Source of the DNA: Bacteroidota bacterium
GTDB taxonomy: Bacteria > Bacteroidota > Bacteroidia > UBA4408
Assembly: GCA_963169745.1 (NCBI GenBank)
Contig: CAUJCU010000010.1
Location: 257,487-321,486, forward strand
DNA: 64,000 nucleotides
Direction of reading: 5' to 3'
The notes beneath the pieces are model-generated. The model saw nothing but the letters and a program-made list of their open reading frames with translations. It searched no databases and had not been told where the DNA came from. The translations under genes were made by a program, and so were the position numbers. This document shows positions 44,817 through 53,006 of the stretch, piece by piece; the stretch's first letter is position 1, and each line of letters begins with the position of its first letter.

Positions 44817-45431
44817 TTATTTTTTAAAAAATGTTCTGTTCATATTGTATAAATCGGCCAGCTCTTCAGCCAACTTTCGGTTCATTTTAGCTAATGTGAG
44901 TATAATAGCCAACAGTGCTATTACAGCTATCATCAGTATAATATTGGTATTTGTTAAAAAAATTTCATCTGCTTCGTTTTGCACTGTCGGGGCTGTAGAT
45001 GGAGCAGCATTTTGAGAAACCGCTGCTGGGGCACTACTACTACTTTCAATGTACGCTAAAATACTCTTAATACTATTGTCATCTAATGGTTGATCGGGCA
45101 TTATTGCTTTGTTGAATGCCTGATACAAAGAGTCTGCTGTTTTGTCGCCACTTTTAATAAGACTTTGCGATGATTTTATAAACTTATGCAACCACTCTAC
45201 ATCTCTGCGTGTGTGAACATGAGCTAAATCAGGCCCTACTAATTTCCCTTTGCCTATTGTGTGACAGGCAGAACAGGTCTGTTTAAAAATCGCTTCTCCA
45301 TCTTGCCCAAAGGCAATTTTACATGGACTATAAAAAAGGAGTAAAAACAAACTTAATCCCGTAATAAATTTTATACCGAATTTTGGCTTGTCATAAAGCA
45401 ATTGTGAGCAGTTTAGATTTGTCATATACAT
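44817..45431 (-). CDS. Membrane-anchored monohaem cytochrome c, first gene of the nar operon
   Basis: 204 residues from the ATG at 45431, or from 45425. A signal/anchor FITGLSLFLLLFYSPCKIAFGQ precedes the haem domain EAIFKQTCSACHTIGKGKLVGPDL (CSACH), with the distal Met in NKAIMPDQPLDDNSIKSILAYIES. An Ala/Pro/Ser linker (~130-155) leads to a membrane helix IILMIAVIALLAIILTLAKM and a short cytoplasmic tail. This layout mirrors the next gene. A TAGGTTTG promoter box and a CRP-type site lie upstream, so this is the likely start of the nar operon transcript. Confidence 0.87.
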   Translation of the reverse strand: MYMTNLNCSQLLYDKPKFGIKFITGLSLFLLLFYSPCKIAFGQDGEAIFKQTCSACHTIGKGKLVGPDLAHVHTRRDVEWLHKFIKSSQSLIKSGDKTADSLYQAFNKAIMPDQPLDDNSIKSILAYIESSSSAPAAVSQNAAPSTAPTVQNEADEIFLTNTNIILMIAVIALLAIILTLAKMNRKLAEELADLYNMNRTFFKK

Positions 45432-45457
45432 GAACTTTATATTTGTTTATGTGTTGA

Positions 45458-45465
45458 CAAACCTA
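45458..45465 (-). promoter_or_regulatory. -7 promoter element of the nar operon
   Basis: The minus strand reads TAGGTTTG, a full match to TAnnTTTG, placing the start of transcription near 45453, about 22 bp before the ATG at 45431. No TTG is seen at the -33 position, which fits dependence on an activator bound upstream. Confidence 0.5.
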
Positions 45466-45508
45466 TTCTATATAGTCTCGAAAAAAAATGGTTTTTCTTA
45501 CATTAAAA

Positions 45509-45524
45509 TGTGATTTTTAATACA
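45509..45524. promoter_or_regulatory. Candidate CRP/FNR-family site upstream of the nar operon
   Basis: TGTGAT-TTTT-AATACA has one perfect half-site and a 4-of-6 second half. Over 20 bp starting with the shared AAAA it matches the palindrome at 18645 in 17 positions. Its centre is about 63 bp upstream of the predicted start of transcription, close to the class I position of -61.5. It lies between the nar operon and the neighbouring FNR/CRP-family gene. Confidence 0.5.
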
Positions 45525-45591
45525 TATTCGTTTGCTCTGTTTTTTAAATTATAAGGCTGTAGAATTATTTTAAAAATGAAAATTTAGAGGA

Positions 45592-45631
45592 GTAAAAAAT
45601 AGGCTATTTAAAATATAAGTAATTAAATAGC
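45592..45631 (-). terminator. Possible terminator of the FNR/CRP-family gene
   Basis: GCTATTTAA (45603-45611) pairs with TTAAATAGC (45623-45631) in a perfect 9-bp stem with an 11-base loop. On the minus strand a run of six T follows a few bases after the stem. The stem is AT-rich and lies ~47 bp after the stop, so the call is moderate. Confidence 0.42.
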
Positions 45632-45677
45632 TTCAATATTTGGGATAGAAAAATAGGTAAGCAAATGAAAAGATATC

Positions 45678-46382
45678 TTAGAAAGCAGTGTTGGCAGTCT
45701 TTTGGAGCATTTCTAAGTCAAGAATTTTTATTTTTTTTCCATTTAATTCAATGAGCTTGGCGTCTTTAAACTCATAGAGAAACCGTGTGGCAGTTTCGCG
45801 AATGGTACCTGCAATTCCAGCCAATTCATCACGCTTTAAAACAACGTCAATGGTGCAACCATCAGCTTCAGTACCATATATTTCAGATAATAAAAGTAAA
45901 GATTCGGCCACCCTTTCTCTAACGTTTTTTTGCGATAAGTGAAGTAATTTAGAATCTGAGTCTTTCAAATCATCTGCTAAAACGCGTAAAAACTGGAAAA
46001 CCAAATCCGGATTTTTCTTAAATAAATGTTGCACCACTTCATTCTTTATAAAGCACAAATGCAAATCAGTTATAGCGGTAGCAGTACAGGTATAAGCATC
46101 GTTACTAATTCGATAACCAACAATGTTGCCTTCTTTAGCAAAGCGTAAAATTTGTTCTCTGCCTTCTATACCTGTTTTTGAAATTTTTATTTTGCCTTTT
46201 GTTACAATATAAAACCCCGAAGGGTATTGGCCTTCATGAAAAAGAGTCTCACCACTTTTTAATAATATATGTGTTCTTTGGCTCTGAAGATATGAAGTTT
46301 CATCAATATTCAGCACATGAAAAATCGAAAACACTCTTGTGGTGCAGTGATGGCAATCTGTACATTGATGGTTAGAAAGCAT
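45678..46382 (-). CDS. FNR/CRP-family transcriptional regulator with N-terminal CxxCxxC
   Basis: 234 residues. The N-terminus MLSNHQCTDCHHCTTRVF has Cys at 7, 10 and 13, spaced CxxCxxC; more Cys occur in the beta-roll (AYTCTATAITDLHLC, ~99 and 109), so a 4Fe-4S cluster is possible. The cyclic-nucleotide-type roll is ILLKSGETLFHEGQYPSGFYIVTKGKIKISK. The helix-turn-helix is LKRDELAGIAGTIRETATRFL; RETxxR is the CRP form (RETVGR) rather than the FNR form (VETxSR), predicting TGTGA half-sites. Such sites occur upstream of nar and of modE. It lies 246 bp upstream of the nar operon on the same strand and is a good candidate for its activator. Confidence 0.9.
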   Translation of the reverse strand: MLSNHQCTDCHHCTTRVFSIFHVLNIDETSYLQSQRTHILLKSGETLFHEGQYPSGFYIVTKGKIKISKTGIEGREQILRFAKEGNIVGYRISNDAYTCTATAITDLHLCFIKNEVVQHLFKKNPDLVFQFLRVLADDLKDSDSKLLHLSQKNVRERVAESLLLLSEIYGTEADGCTIDVVLKRDELAGIAGTIRETATRFLYEFKDAKLIELNGKKIKILDLEMLQKTANTAF

Positions 46383-46549
46383 ATAATTAAAATTTACTCA
46401 GATAATACTTTCAGCAACAAAAATATGAAATTAAGAGTATGATAAAAAATGATTTATCTCAGGCTTCAGGAATAATTTCTCTTATTAACATTATTGAAAG
46501 TGAAGTTTGCTTTTAATTCCAAGCATTCTTAACATGAAACACCTGTTTG

Positions 46550-48154
46550 TTATTTTTCATCTTTTGAAACAACAACACGTTTTGTAAAATTACCTTGTTC
46601 ACAGTTTCCTTGAATTAAATATACCCCGGGCGTTAACCCAGAAAGTGAGATTGAATAGACCTGATTTCCATTAATTTTTTGATAATTTTTATTTCCTATT
46701 TCTTTGCCTGAATTATCTTTAAGCGAGAGGCTTAAGTATTTTGAATCAAATCCGGTTTTAATATACAACTGTTGTTGTGCAGGAATAGGATAAATCATAA
46801 CCGTAGAAGAGAGTTCATTTTTAGGTAAAGAAAAAGGAACATCCTTAATTAACTGCCAGCTTCCATAACTATCACTACCGGCTGAAAGAGGCTGTGCCAA
46901 TTCGGCTGCAACGGCAGTAATAGCTTTTATATTACGTGTTAAAAATGGAATGTTAAGCGTGCTGAGGCTGTCTCCAGGAGTATGGTAATTAGCATTACGA
47001 AAATCTGCCCCGTCTGTTAGCATTAAAGCTTTATAACCGGCATCCCAAAATACAGCATGATCACTTCTTCTAAGATCCTGAGCTATTTGTCCGTTTCCGG
47101 GAACACTTAATATCAAGGTTTTTACTTGATCAACATATAATCGTGCTATTGAGTCAAAATTTTGTGCTAAAGTGGCACTGTTGGTATTTCCAACAGTAAA
47201 AAGCCATATTCCTCGATTGCCGCTACTATTTATAGAATCAACAGCTGCAGGAAACAGCGTAGAAAAGCCATTTGGAATAGTTTGAGAATTAACACTGTCA
47301 TTATAATACCCAATCATTTCTCCGTTTAGTACTGCGTCAATATTTTCATAGTACGGAATAGAATTATTAACATAAAACAAGGAGCCTTTTAATCCACTTT
47401 CTTCTTTGTCAAATCCAATAAATTTTAAAGTCTTTTTAAAATTATATGAAGATAAAATTTGTGAAGAAATAAGCATAGCAGCTAAAGAAGATGCGTTGTC
47501 ATCGGCACCTTGTGTGTTGGCTACAGCATCAAAGTGGGCATCTACTATGATGGTGTTTTTTTCTTTGATGAATCCAGGTTTGCGACCAACAATATTCTCT
47601 GAAGCAACATTGCCAAAATTAAAAGGAAGGCGTTGTGTTTGTAATCCATTTCGTATAAAATTACTTTCAATACTGTCTTTTACAGCGCTTAAACCACCCG
47701 GTGCCGAAATATGATGTCTTTTTTGAGCTAGGTATTGCATATAATTTAAAACTAATGCACTGTCAATACTTTGAAGTAAAGATTCAATTGCTATAGGCTT
47801 CCGATCGCTGGCTATTATTTTGATTCGAAACCACTTTTGAATATCATATTGAGCTGCCTGGTGTAAACTATCGGTGTTATATTGTAATACTAAGTTTTTA
47901 TTATTTCCTGAAAATACTGGAAACCCGAAATCACCACTCACATTTTGGATAGGTGCAATATAACTGATGCCACTGTCAGCACTTAAAAACACCCTAATTT
48001 CAAGACTATCGTTATCCCCATCATTTACCTGATAATTAACACTTATTGTTTTAGCCAATGTATCAACAACAGCATTTGTTACCTGCACTGTGGGACTAGA
48101 GTTTTGACTGTACCCTACAAAAGGGAGCAAAACGAACATCAATATTTTTTTCAT
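46550..48154 (-). CDS. Secreted M28-family zinc aminopeptidase with T9SS sorting domain
   Basis: 534 residues. The signal peptide is MKKILMFVLLPFVGYSQ. Residues ~20-110 are a beta-sandwich (TVQVTNAVVDTLAKTISVNYQVNDGDNDSL). The M28 domain (~130-430) has the zinc ligands in IIVDAHFDAVANTQGADDNASS, the catalytic Glu in IGFDKEESGLKGS, NGEMIGYYND, and the last His in YHTPGDSLSTL. The end, MIYPIPAQQQLYIKT ... GLTPGVYLIQGNCEQGNFTKRVVVSK, is a type A sorting domain with IPAQ in place of the usual NPA. It probably cuts amino acids from peptides outside the cell. A TATTTTTG lies 18 bp upstream of the start as a possible -7 box. Confidence 0.9.
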   Translation of the reverse strand: MKKILMFVLLPFVGYSQNSSPTVQVTNAVVDTLAKTISVNYQVNDGDNDSLEIRVFLSADSGISYIAPIQNVSGDFGFPVFSGNNKNLVLQYNTDSLHQAAQYDIQKWFRIKIIASDRKPIAIESLLQSIDSALVLNYMQYLAQKRHHISAPGGLSAVKDSIESNFIRNGLQTQRLPFNFGNVASENIVGRKPGFIKEKNTIIVDAHFDAVANTQGADDNASSLAAMLISSQILSSYNFKKTLKFIGFDKEESGLKGSLFYVNNSIPYYENIDAVLNGEMIGYYNDSVNSQTIPNGFSTLFPAAVDSINSSGNRGIWLFTVGNTNSATLAQNFDSIARLYVDQVKTLILSVPGNGQIAQDLRRSDHAVFWDAGYKALMLTDGADFRNANYHTPGDSLSTLNIPFLTRNIKAITAVAAELAQPLSAGSDSYGSWQLIKDVPFSLPKNELSSTVMIYPIPAQQQLYIKTGFDSKYLSLSLKDNSGKEIGNKNYQKINGNQVYSISLSGLTPGVYLIQGNCEQGNFTKRVVVSKDEK

Positions 48155-48256
48155 TTATTCCTTTTTTTTATCAAAAATAATAAAATTAAACTCAATAGGT
48201 TGTTTAAGTGTATATATGATTATTCTCGTTGCGCTTCATTCAAAACTTAGATTATG

Positions 48257-48288
48257 TTGTAGTTTAGACAAAAAACGCAATATATTTG
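48257..48288 (+). promoter_or_regulatory. Bacteroidota-type promoter for the collagen-like gene
   Basis: TTG (48257-48259), then 21 bp, then TATATTTG (48281-48288). Both elements and the spacing match the Bacteroidota housekeeping consensus. The start of transcription would fall near 48295, giving a leader of about 10 bases before the ATG at 48306. Confidence 0.6.
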
Positions 48289-48305
48289 TATAAAAATGAT
48301 CCTAA

Positions 48306-49694
48306 ATGCAATTTACAAAATACATTATTTCATTAAAAGCATTAGCGGGAATGTTATGCTTGTTTTTTTCTATTTCAATTACGCAAGCACAAAATAATGT
48401 AGGAATAGGAACAAACGCACCTGATGCCTCTGCTTTACTTGACTTACAAAGTATCGATAAAGGTTTCTTAGCTCCACGTCTTACAACAGCGCAAAGATTA
48501 GCAATTCCGGCACCGGCTAATGGATTATTAGTGTATGATATTAATTTGGAATGTTACTTTTTTTATAACGCAGTATCCATGACTTGGGGGTCATTATGTA
48601 ATGGCTTTCCGGGGCCTCCAGGGCCTCAGGGGCCACCAGGGCCATCTACAGCTAACGCATGGGATTTGCTTGGAAACGGAGGAACCAATAGCAGCTTAAA
48701 CTTTTTAGGCACTTTGGATAATAAATCACTTGTATTTAGAGTAAATAACATTCCACGACTAACTCTAAACGTCAATAGTCAGGCATTGGCGGTAGATGGA
48801 ACTTCTGCGTTACCTTTTTACAGTTTCTCTAATAATACCGGTTTAGGAATGTTCAGAGCCGGTACAAACATTTTAGGATTTTCTACTAATGGCATTGAAA
48901 GAATGCGTATAATGCCTAATGGGAGAGCTACAATAAACAATGCTGTAACAGATGGTCAATTGGATGTTCGAGGTAATATGTTTACAGCCTTTGGGGGCTT
49001 AGGAACAGTATATGGACATAATTATCACTGGGGAGGAAATGGGGTCATTGGTATAGGTCAAAATGCTTCACAAAACGCTATTCAAAATGGCGCAGGCGGA
49101 TGCTTTGTAGGCAATACTTTGGGAGTAGCCGTAATTATTAACCATACCGTAAATTCATCAGGTATTTATATACAAAACAGTGGCTTAGGAATTCCATTTG
49201 TTTGGAGTATTGGATCTATTGTTGGAAGTACAACGGTTAGAAAAATTATTGGTGCCGGAGTTGTATCAACAGTAGTAGATGACTTAGAGGGAAATAGAGT
49301 TATGTTAAACAGCCCTGAAAGCCCTGAATGTTTATATGTTGATTATGGTGTGGGGCAATTGAAAGATGGCTATGCTCTAATAACTATTGATCCTATTTTA
49401 AGTAAAAACATAATAGTAGATGAAGAACATCCGTTAAAAGTATTTATTCAACCCGAAGGTGATTGTAACGGTGTTTATGTGAAAAGTAAATCAATTAAAA
49501 ATTTTGAAGTTCAAGAGTTAAATCAAGGAAAATCTAATATATCGTTTTCCTATCAAATTGTAGCTACTATGGGCGATCAGGTATATAAAGATAAAAACGG
49601 TAAAGAACATCATTTCAAATTTACAAACAGGTGGGACAAGGCTCCTGAAAACCATAAATTACTTTCTGATATAGATAATGAATCAAAGAAATAA
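48306..49694 (+). CDS. Secreted fibre-like protein with a short collagen-like repeat
   Basis: 462 residues with a signal peptide (ALAGMLCLFFSISITQAQ). NVGIGTNAPDASALLDLQSIDKGFLAPRLT is the common start of Bacteroidota tail-fibre-like surface proteins. Five Gly-x-y triplets follow (GFPGPPGPQGPPGPS, ~101-115). Then come strands with SFSNNTGLGMFRAGTNILGFSTNGIERMRIMPNG, typical of phage-fibre and chaperone-of-endosialidase head regions. The C-terminal ~130 residues (SPECLYVDYGVGQLKDGYALITIDP) are shared with similar proteins. No T9SS sorting domain is seen. It is followed after 9 bp by a second surface protein gene. An adhesin-like role is inferred. Confidence 0.8.
   Translation: MQFTKYIISLKALAGMLCLFFSISITQAQNNVGIGTNAPDASALLDLQSIDKGFLAPRLTTAQRLAIPAPANGLLVYDINLECYFFYNAVSMTWGSLCNGFPGPPGPQGPPGPSTANAWDLLGNGGTNSSLNFLGTLDNKSLVFRVNNIPRLTLNVNSQALAVDGTSALPFYSFSNNTGLGMFRAGTNILGFSTNGIERMRIMPNGRATINNAVTDGQLDVRGNMFTAFGGLGTVYGHNYHWGGNGVIGIGQNASQNAIQNGAGGCFVGNTLGVAVIINHTVNSSGIYIQNSGLGIPFVWSIGSIVGSTTVRKIIGAGVVSTVVDDLEGNRVMLNSPESPECLYVDYGVGQLKDGYALITIDPILSKNIIVDEEHPLKVFIQPEGDCNGVYVKSKSIKNFEVQELNQGKSNISFSYQIVATMGDQVYKDKNGKEHHFKFTNRWDKAPENHKLLSDIDNESKK
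48604..48648 (+). repeat. Collagen-like Gly-x-y coding tract
   Basis: About 45 bp, strongly GC-rich within AT-rich surroundings, encode GFPGPPGPQGPPGPS, five consecutive Gly-x-y triplets. The near-repeated GGGCC(A/T) units make the tract prone to slippage. Confidence 0.8.
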
Positions 49695-49703
49695 TACTGA
49701 AAT

Positions 49704-50975
49704 GTGAAATTTATATTTATTAAATATAGAATAGTTTTACTTTTTGTTTGTGTTTTTGTTTCTCACACAAATGCTCAGGTTTTTTTTAACAATGGAGCTC
49801 CTATTAGTATTCAAAGCGGTGCCGTTGTTATGCTTAAAACAACCACTTTAAACAACTATTCTGGTTCTTTTCAAAACGCAGGAATAACAACAATTGAAGG
49901 AAATTTTATAAATGAGGCTACTGCTAATGGTGGTGGTTCTAACGGACAATATTATATTCAAGGTGATTGGATAAATAATGGCACTTTTATATCCGATTAC
50001 ACACAAGTAACTTTATACGGAGGGAATCAGTTAATTTCTGGAAGCAGTAATACTGATTTTTATCATTTAACACTAAGTGGTACAGGAATTAAAACACAAA
50101 CCATAAATACCTCCGTAAATTTTCAACTTGATTTGAATGATTGCGAATTGGCTACTGATGTTAATATACTAAATATAACAAACACAAACCCCAATGCTAT
50201 AACTCGTACCAGTGGCTTTGTAAGCAGTTTAGGAATTGGACGTTTATCGCGTATAATGAACACGCCATCATCTTATCTATTTCCAGTTGGTTCTTCAGTT
50301 GGCCTAACACGATACCGCCCTATTGCTATAACCCCTTCCGATAATTCAACACAGCAGTATAATGTGCGTATGGCAAACACCGATGCAACTAGCGAAGGCT
50401 TTGACCGATCAATAAAAGCAGCTACCATTTGTTTAGTTAATCCCAACTATTTTCACTATATCGATCAAATCAATGGAAGCTCTCCGGTTACACTCCAATT
50501 TTACTACGATCCTCTTGTTGATGGAAATTGGGGTACAGTAGGTCATTGGCAAAACACTCCTGAATGGCAAAATACAGGACCTGCAACATCTGCCATTATT
50601 TCGCCATTTACAGAGTTAACATTAAGCGGATGGAACGATTTTTCTTACCCACCATTTGCACTTATTAATATTGGGCCATGGGCTAACATCAGTGGCAATG
50701 CTTCCTTTTGCCAAGGAGCTTCAACTTTGATTACATTTACAGGTACTCCGGGAGCAACAATAACCTATACGGTCAATGGCGGAAGTCCACAAACTCTTAT
50801 TTTAGATGCCTCAGGAAATGCTGTGATAAACACAGGAATGTTAAATGCCACACAGGTATATCAATTACTAAATGCTTATATGGCTGCTACTCCTTTGTGT
50901 GTAAGCAACTATTCCATACAAGCTACAATTACGGTAACTGCTGTACCTTCAACCACCCCTGTTCTTCACGATTAA
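49704..50975 (+). CDS. Secreted beta-rich surface protein, no sorting domain found
   Basis: 423 residues from a GTG at 49704, with a signal peptide (YRIVLLFVCVFVSHTNAQ). Residues ~25-300 are beta-rich with short repeats (NNYSGSFQNAGITTIEGNFIN, GGSNGQYYIQGDWINNGTFISDYTQV), which look like a beta-helix. Residues ~318-415 form an Ig-like domain (ISGNASFCQGASTLITFTGTPGATITYTVNGG). The protein stops at TTPVLHD without the T9SS domain that often follows such Ig domains. The stop lies 1 bp from the end of the convergent tag gene. It is probably the partner of the collagen-like protein 9 bp upstream. No frameshift could be shown. Confidence 0.75.
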   Translation: MKFIFIKYRIVLLFVCVFVSHTNAQVFFNNGAPISIQSGAVVMLKTTTLNNYSGSFQNAGITTIEGNFINEATANGGGSNGQYYIQGDWINNGTFISDYTQVTLYGGNQLISGSSNTDFYHLTLSGTGIKTQTINTSVNFQLDLNDCELATDVNILNITNTNPNAITRTSGFVSSLGIGRLSRIMNTPSSYLFPVGSSVGLTRYRPIAITPSDNSTQQYNVRMANTDATSEGFDRSIKAATICLVNPNYFHYIDQINGSSPVTLQFYYDPLVDGNWGTVGHWQNTPEWQNTGPATSAIISPFTELTLSGWNDFSYPPFALINIGPWANISGNASFCQGASTLITFTGTPGATITYTVNGGSPQTLILDASGNAVINTGMLNATQVYQLLNAYMAATPLCVSNYSIQATITVTAVPSTTPVLHD

Positions 50976-50976
50976 T

Positions 50977-51528
50977 TTAGGTTCTTGACCAGAAAGGGTT
51001 CAATTTTAATACTTGTTTAAATATGGGACAATTAAGATCATGAGCTCCAGGTAAATATCCGATGCTCATTAAGAACTCATTCACAATTTCATTACCTGTG
51101 AATTTAAAATTCTTCTTAAATAAATTTGTCCATTCGTTTAGGCTTTTGGGGTGGTGATGTTGCAACCAATGTGCAAATGAACCGTATTCTTTTTGTAAAT
51201 TTAAAATTACTTGAGCATTATAAATTACAGCTTTTATTTTAAGCCTATTACGAATAATGCCACTGTTTTGAAGCAGTTCATTTATTTTTTCATCACCAAA
51301 ATGGGCCACCTTTTTAATTGCGAAGTTTTGATATGCTTTTCGGAATGCTTTTTCTTTTTTTAGCATTAATTCCCAACTTAATCCGGCTTGATTTATTTCT
51401 AAAACAAAACGTCCAAAAAGCTCGTTATCATTCGTTAATGGAAACCCGTACAAATGATTGTGATAAAATAGATGGAGTTGCTTTTTCTCTGATTCGGGCA
51501 TATTTAATATAGCTTGACAATACGACAT
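50977..51528 (-). CDS. tag: DNA-3-methyladenine glycosylase I (Tag family)
   Basis: 183 residues. MSYCQAILN, LHLFYHNHLYGFPLTNDNELFGRFVLEINQAGLSWELMLKKEKAFRKAYQNF and KFTGNEIVNEFLMSIGYLPGAHDLNCP follow the Tag pattern (YHDxEWGxP, LExxQAGLSW, and a late His/Cys that binds zinc). The usual YHDxEWG is YHNHLYG here, so the Glu and Trp of that motif differ, which may alter substrate range. Tag removes 3-methyladenine from DNA. It stands alone, convergent to the adhesin gene. Confidence 0.85.
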   Translation of the reverse strand: MSYCQAILNMPESEKKQLHLFYHNHLYGFPLTNDNELFGRFVLEINQAGLSWELMLKKEKAFRKAYQNFAIKKVAHFGDEKINELLQNSGIIRNRLKIKAVIYNAQVILNLQKEYGSFAHWLQHHHPKSLNEWTNLFKKNFKFTGNEIVNEFLMSIGYLPGAHDLNCPIFKQVLKLNPFWSRT

Positions 51529-51748
51529 AATGTTTATTTTTTATTTTCTAAATAATTAGAGCTAAAATTATTTTAATTTGATAAGTCCTACAACTTTGTT
51601 TTTCTAATCGTATAAAATACGATATTGGTCAGCAAATAAAACAGAAAGATACATTTCTAATTTATTATTAAAATAAATTCATTAAAGTTGCAACGTTTAT
51701 AAAAAAAATACGTTTTAAAACTTAATTATTTTTTTGCAGAAGCAATTC

Positions 51749-53002
51749 ATGAATAAGACTCAAGAATTCATAGAGCAATCGAAGACCAAAGAATCAAGCT
51801 TTAAAAAGCGCATTGCAAATATAAAGCTCAATTCTTTGCTTGAAATTACTAAGGCTATTAATAACAATATACCTACTGATGGCTTATTTGCTATTTATGA
51901 AAGTATTCTTATTCATCAACTGAATATTCCTAAAATTGCTCTTTATACCTATACTAATAGTTGGAGGTGTGTGTTAAAACATGGAATTAACACAGACGTA
52001 GAAGATATTAAGGTTGAAGTTGAGTTATTGAAATATAAAGAAATTACCGAAATTGATTTAGTAGCCTCAGATTCAAATATTGAGGCCTTTGACATTATCA
52101 TTCCAGTACACCATAAGAATCAGCCTTTAGCCTATTTGCTTATTGGTGATATTGATGAACAAAAAATTGAAATAAGTCCGGCAATTAAACATTTGCCATT
52201 TGTTCAAACACTAACCAACGTAATGATGGTTGCTATTGAAAATAAAAGGCTATTTCGTGAAAATCTATTACAAGTTGCTTCTCGCAAAGAGTTGGAACTG
52301 GCAAGTGAAATGCAGGCCATGTTGTTTCCTGATAAATTGCCTAATGATTCTACTTTAAATGTAAATGCCTATTATCAGCCGCATCATCAAGTTGGAGGCG
52401 ATTATTATGATTTTATCAGATTGAATGAGAATGAAGTGGCATTTTGCGTAGCTGATGTATCTGGTAAAGGAGTAAGTGCTGCCCTACTTATGGCAAACTT
52501 TCAAGCTAATTTAAGAGCCTTGTTTAAGCATAATAGTTCCCTCTCCGAAATTGCACACGATTTGAATACTATAGTTTTTGGAAATGCTAAAGGAGAAAAA
52601 TTTATTACTATTTTCTTAGCAAAATATAATATCTTAACCCGAATGCTTACCTATATCAATGCTGGACATAATCCCCCTTTGGTTCTTTCTGCCGACACTA
52701 TTTTTAACTTAACCACAGGAAGCATTGGTGTTGGAATGTTACAAGAAGTGCCACGAATTAGAGAAGGAATCATGCACATGTCGCCCAATACTGTTCTAGT
52801 ATGCTATACCGATGGGCTGGTGGAACAAAATGATGAAAATGGAGATGAATTTGGCATGGATAAACTCAAACAAATTATCTTGAAAAAGAAAGATGCTGAT
52901 GTAAAGAAAATAAACACAAGTATTATTCTTGCTTTAGATAAATTTAAACAAGATGTTTCTTATGCTGATGATATTGCCCTGTTTAGCTGTAAGTTTTTAT
53001 GA
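51749..53002 (+). CDS. PP2C/SpoIIE-family serine phosphatase with N-terminal GAF-like sensor
   Basis: About 417 residues from the ATG at 51749; a TTG at 51734 adds five. Residues ~20-175 look like a GAF domain (LLEITKAINNNIPTDGLFAIYESILIHQL). A linker helix with LASEMQAMLFPDKLP leads to the phosphatase domain: HHQVGGDYYDFIRL, VADVSGKGVSAALLMANFQANLRAL, YINAGHNPPLVL and VLVCYTDGLVEQNDENG supply the metal-binding Asp residues. Such proteins (RsbU-like) dephosphorylate anti-sigma antagonist proteins. No partner gene lies nearby. The target is unknown. Confidence 0.9.
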   Translation: MNKTQEFIEQSKTKESSFKKRIANIKLNSLLEITKAINNNIPTDGLFAIYESILIHQLNIPKIALYTYTNSWRCVLKHGINTDVEDIKVEVELLKYKEITEIDLVASDSNIEAFDIIIPVHHKNQPLAYLLIGDIDEQKIEISPAIKHLPFVQTLTNVMMVAIENKRLFRENLLQVASRKELELASEMQAMLFPDKLPNDSTLNVNAYYQPHHQVGGDYYDFIRLNENEVAFCVADVSGKGVSAALLMANFQANLRALFKHNSSLSEIAHDLNTIVFGNAKGEKFITIFLAKYNILTRMLTYINAGHNPPLVLSADTIFNLTTGSIGVGMLQEVPRIREGIMHMSPNTVLVCYTDGLVEQNDENGDEFGMDKLKQIILKKKDADVKKINTSIILALDKFKQDVSYADDIALFSCKFL

Positions 53003-53006
53003 AAAA

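Noticed and set aside
45498-45513. TTACAT-N4-ATGTGA inverted repeat as the nar operator
   Set aside because: It overlaps the better match that begins at 45509 and has the half-sites in the opposite orientation to a CRP-type site.
50708-50980. Alternative-frame 90-codon ORF at the end of the beta-helix protein, as evidence of a frameshift
   Set aside because: Its translation is not beta-domain-like and contains no sorting domain; the main frame stays coherent to its stop.
50985-50998. TTGACCAGAAAGGG, repeated in inverse orientation near 59037-59050
   Set aside because: One copy encodes the C-terminus of Tag (FWSRT region); with only two copies and no further similarity around them, chance is the simpler explanation.
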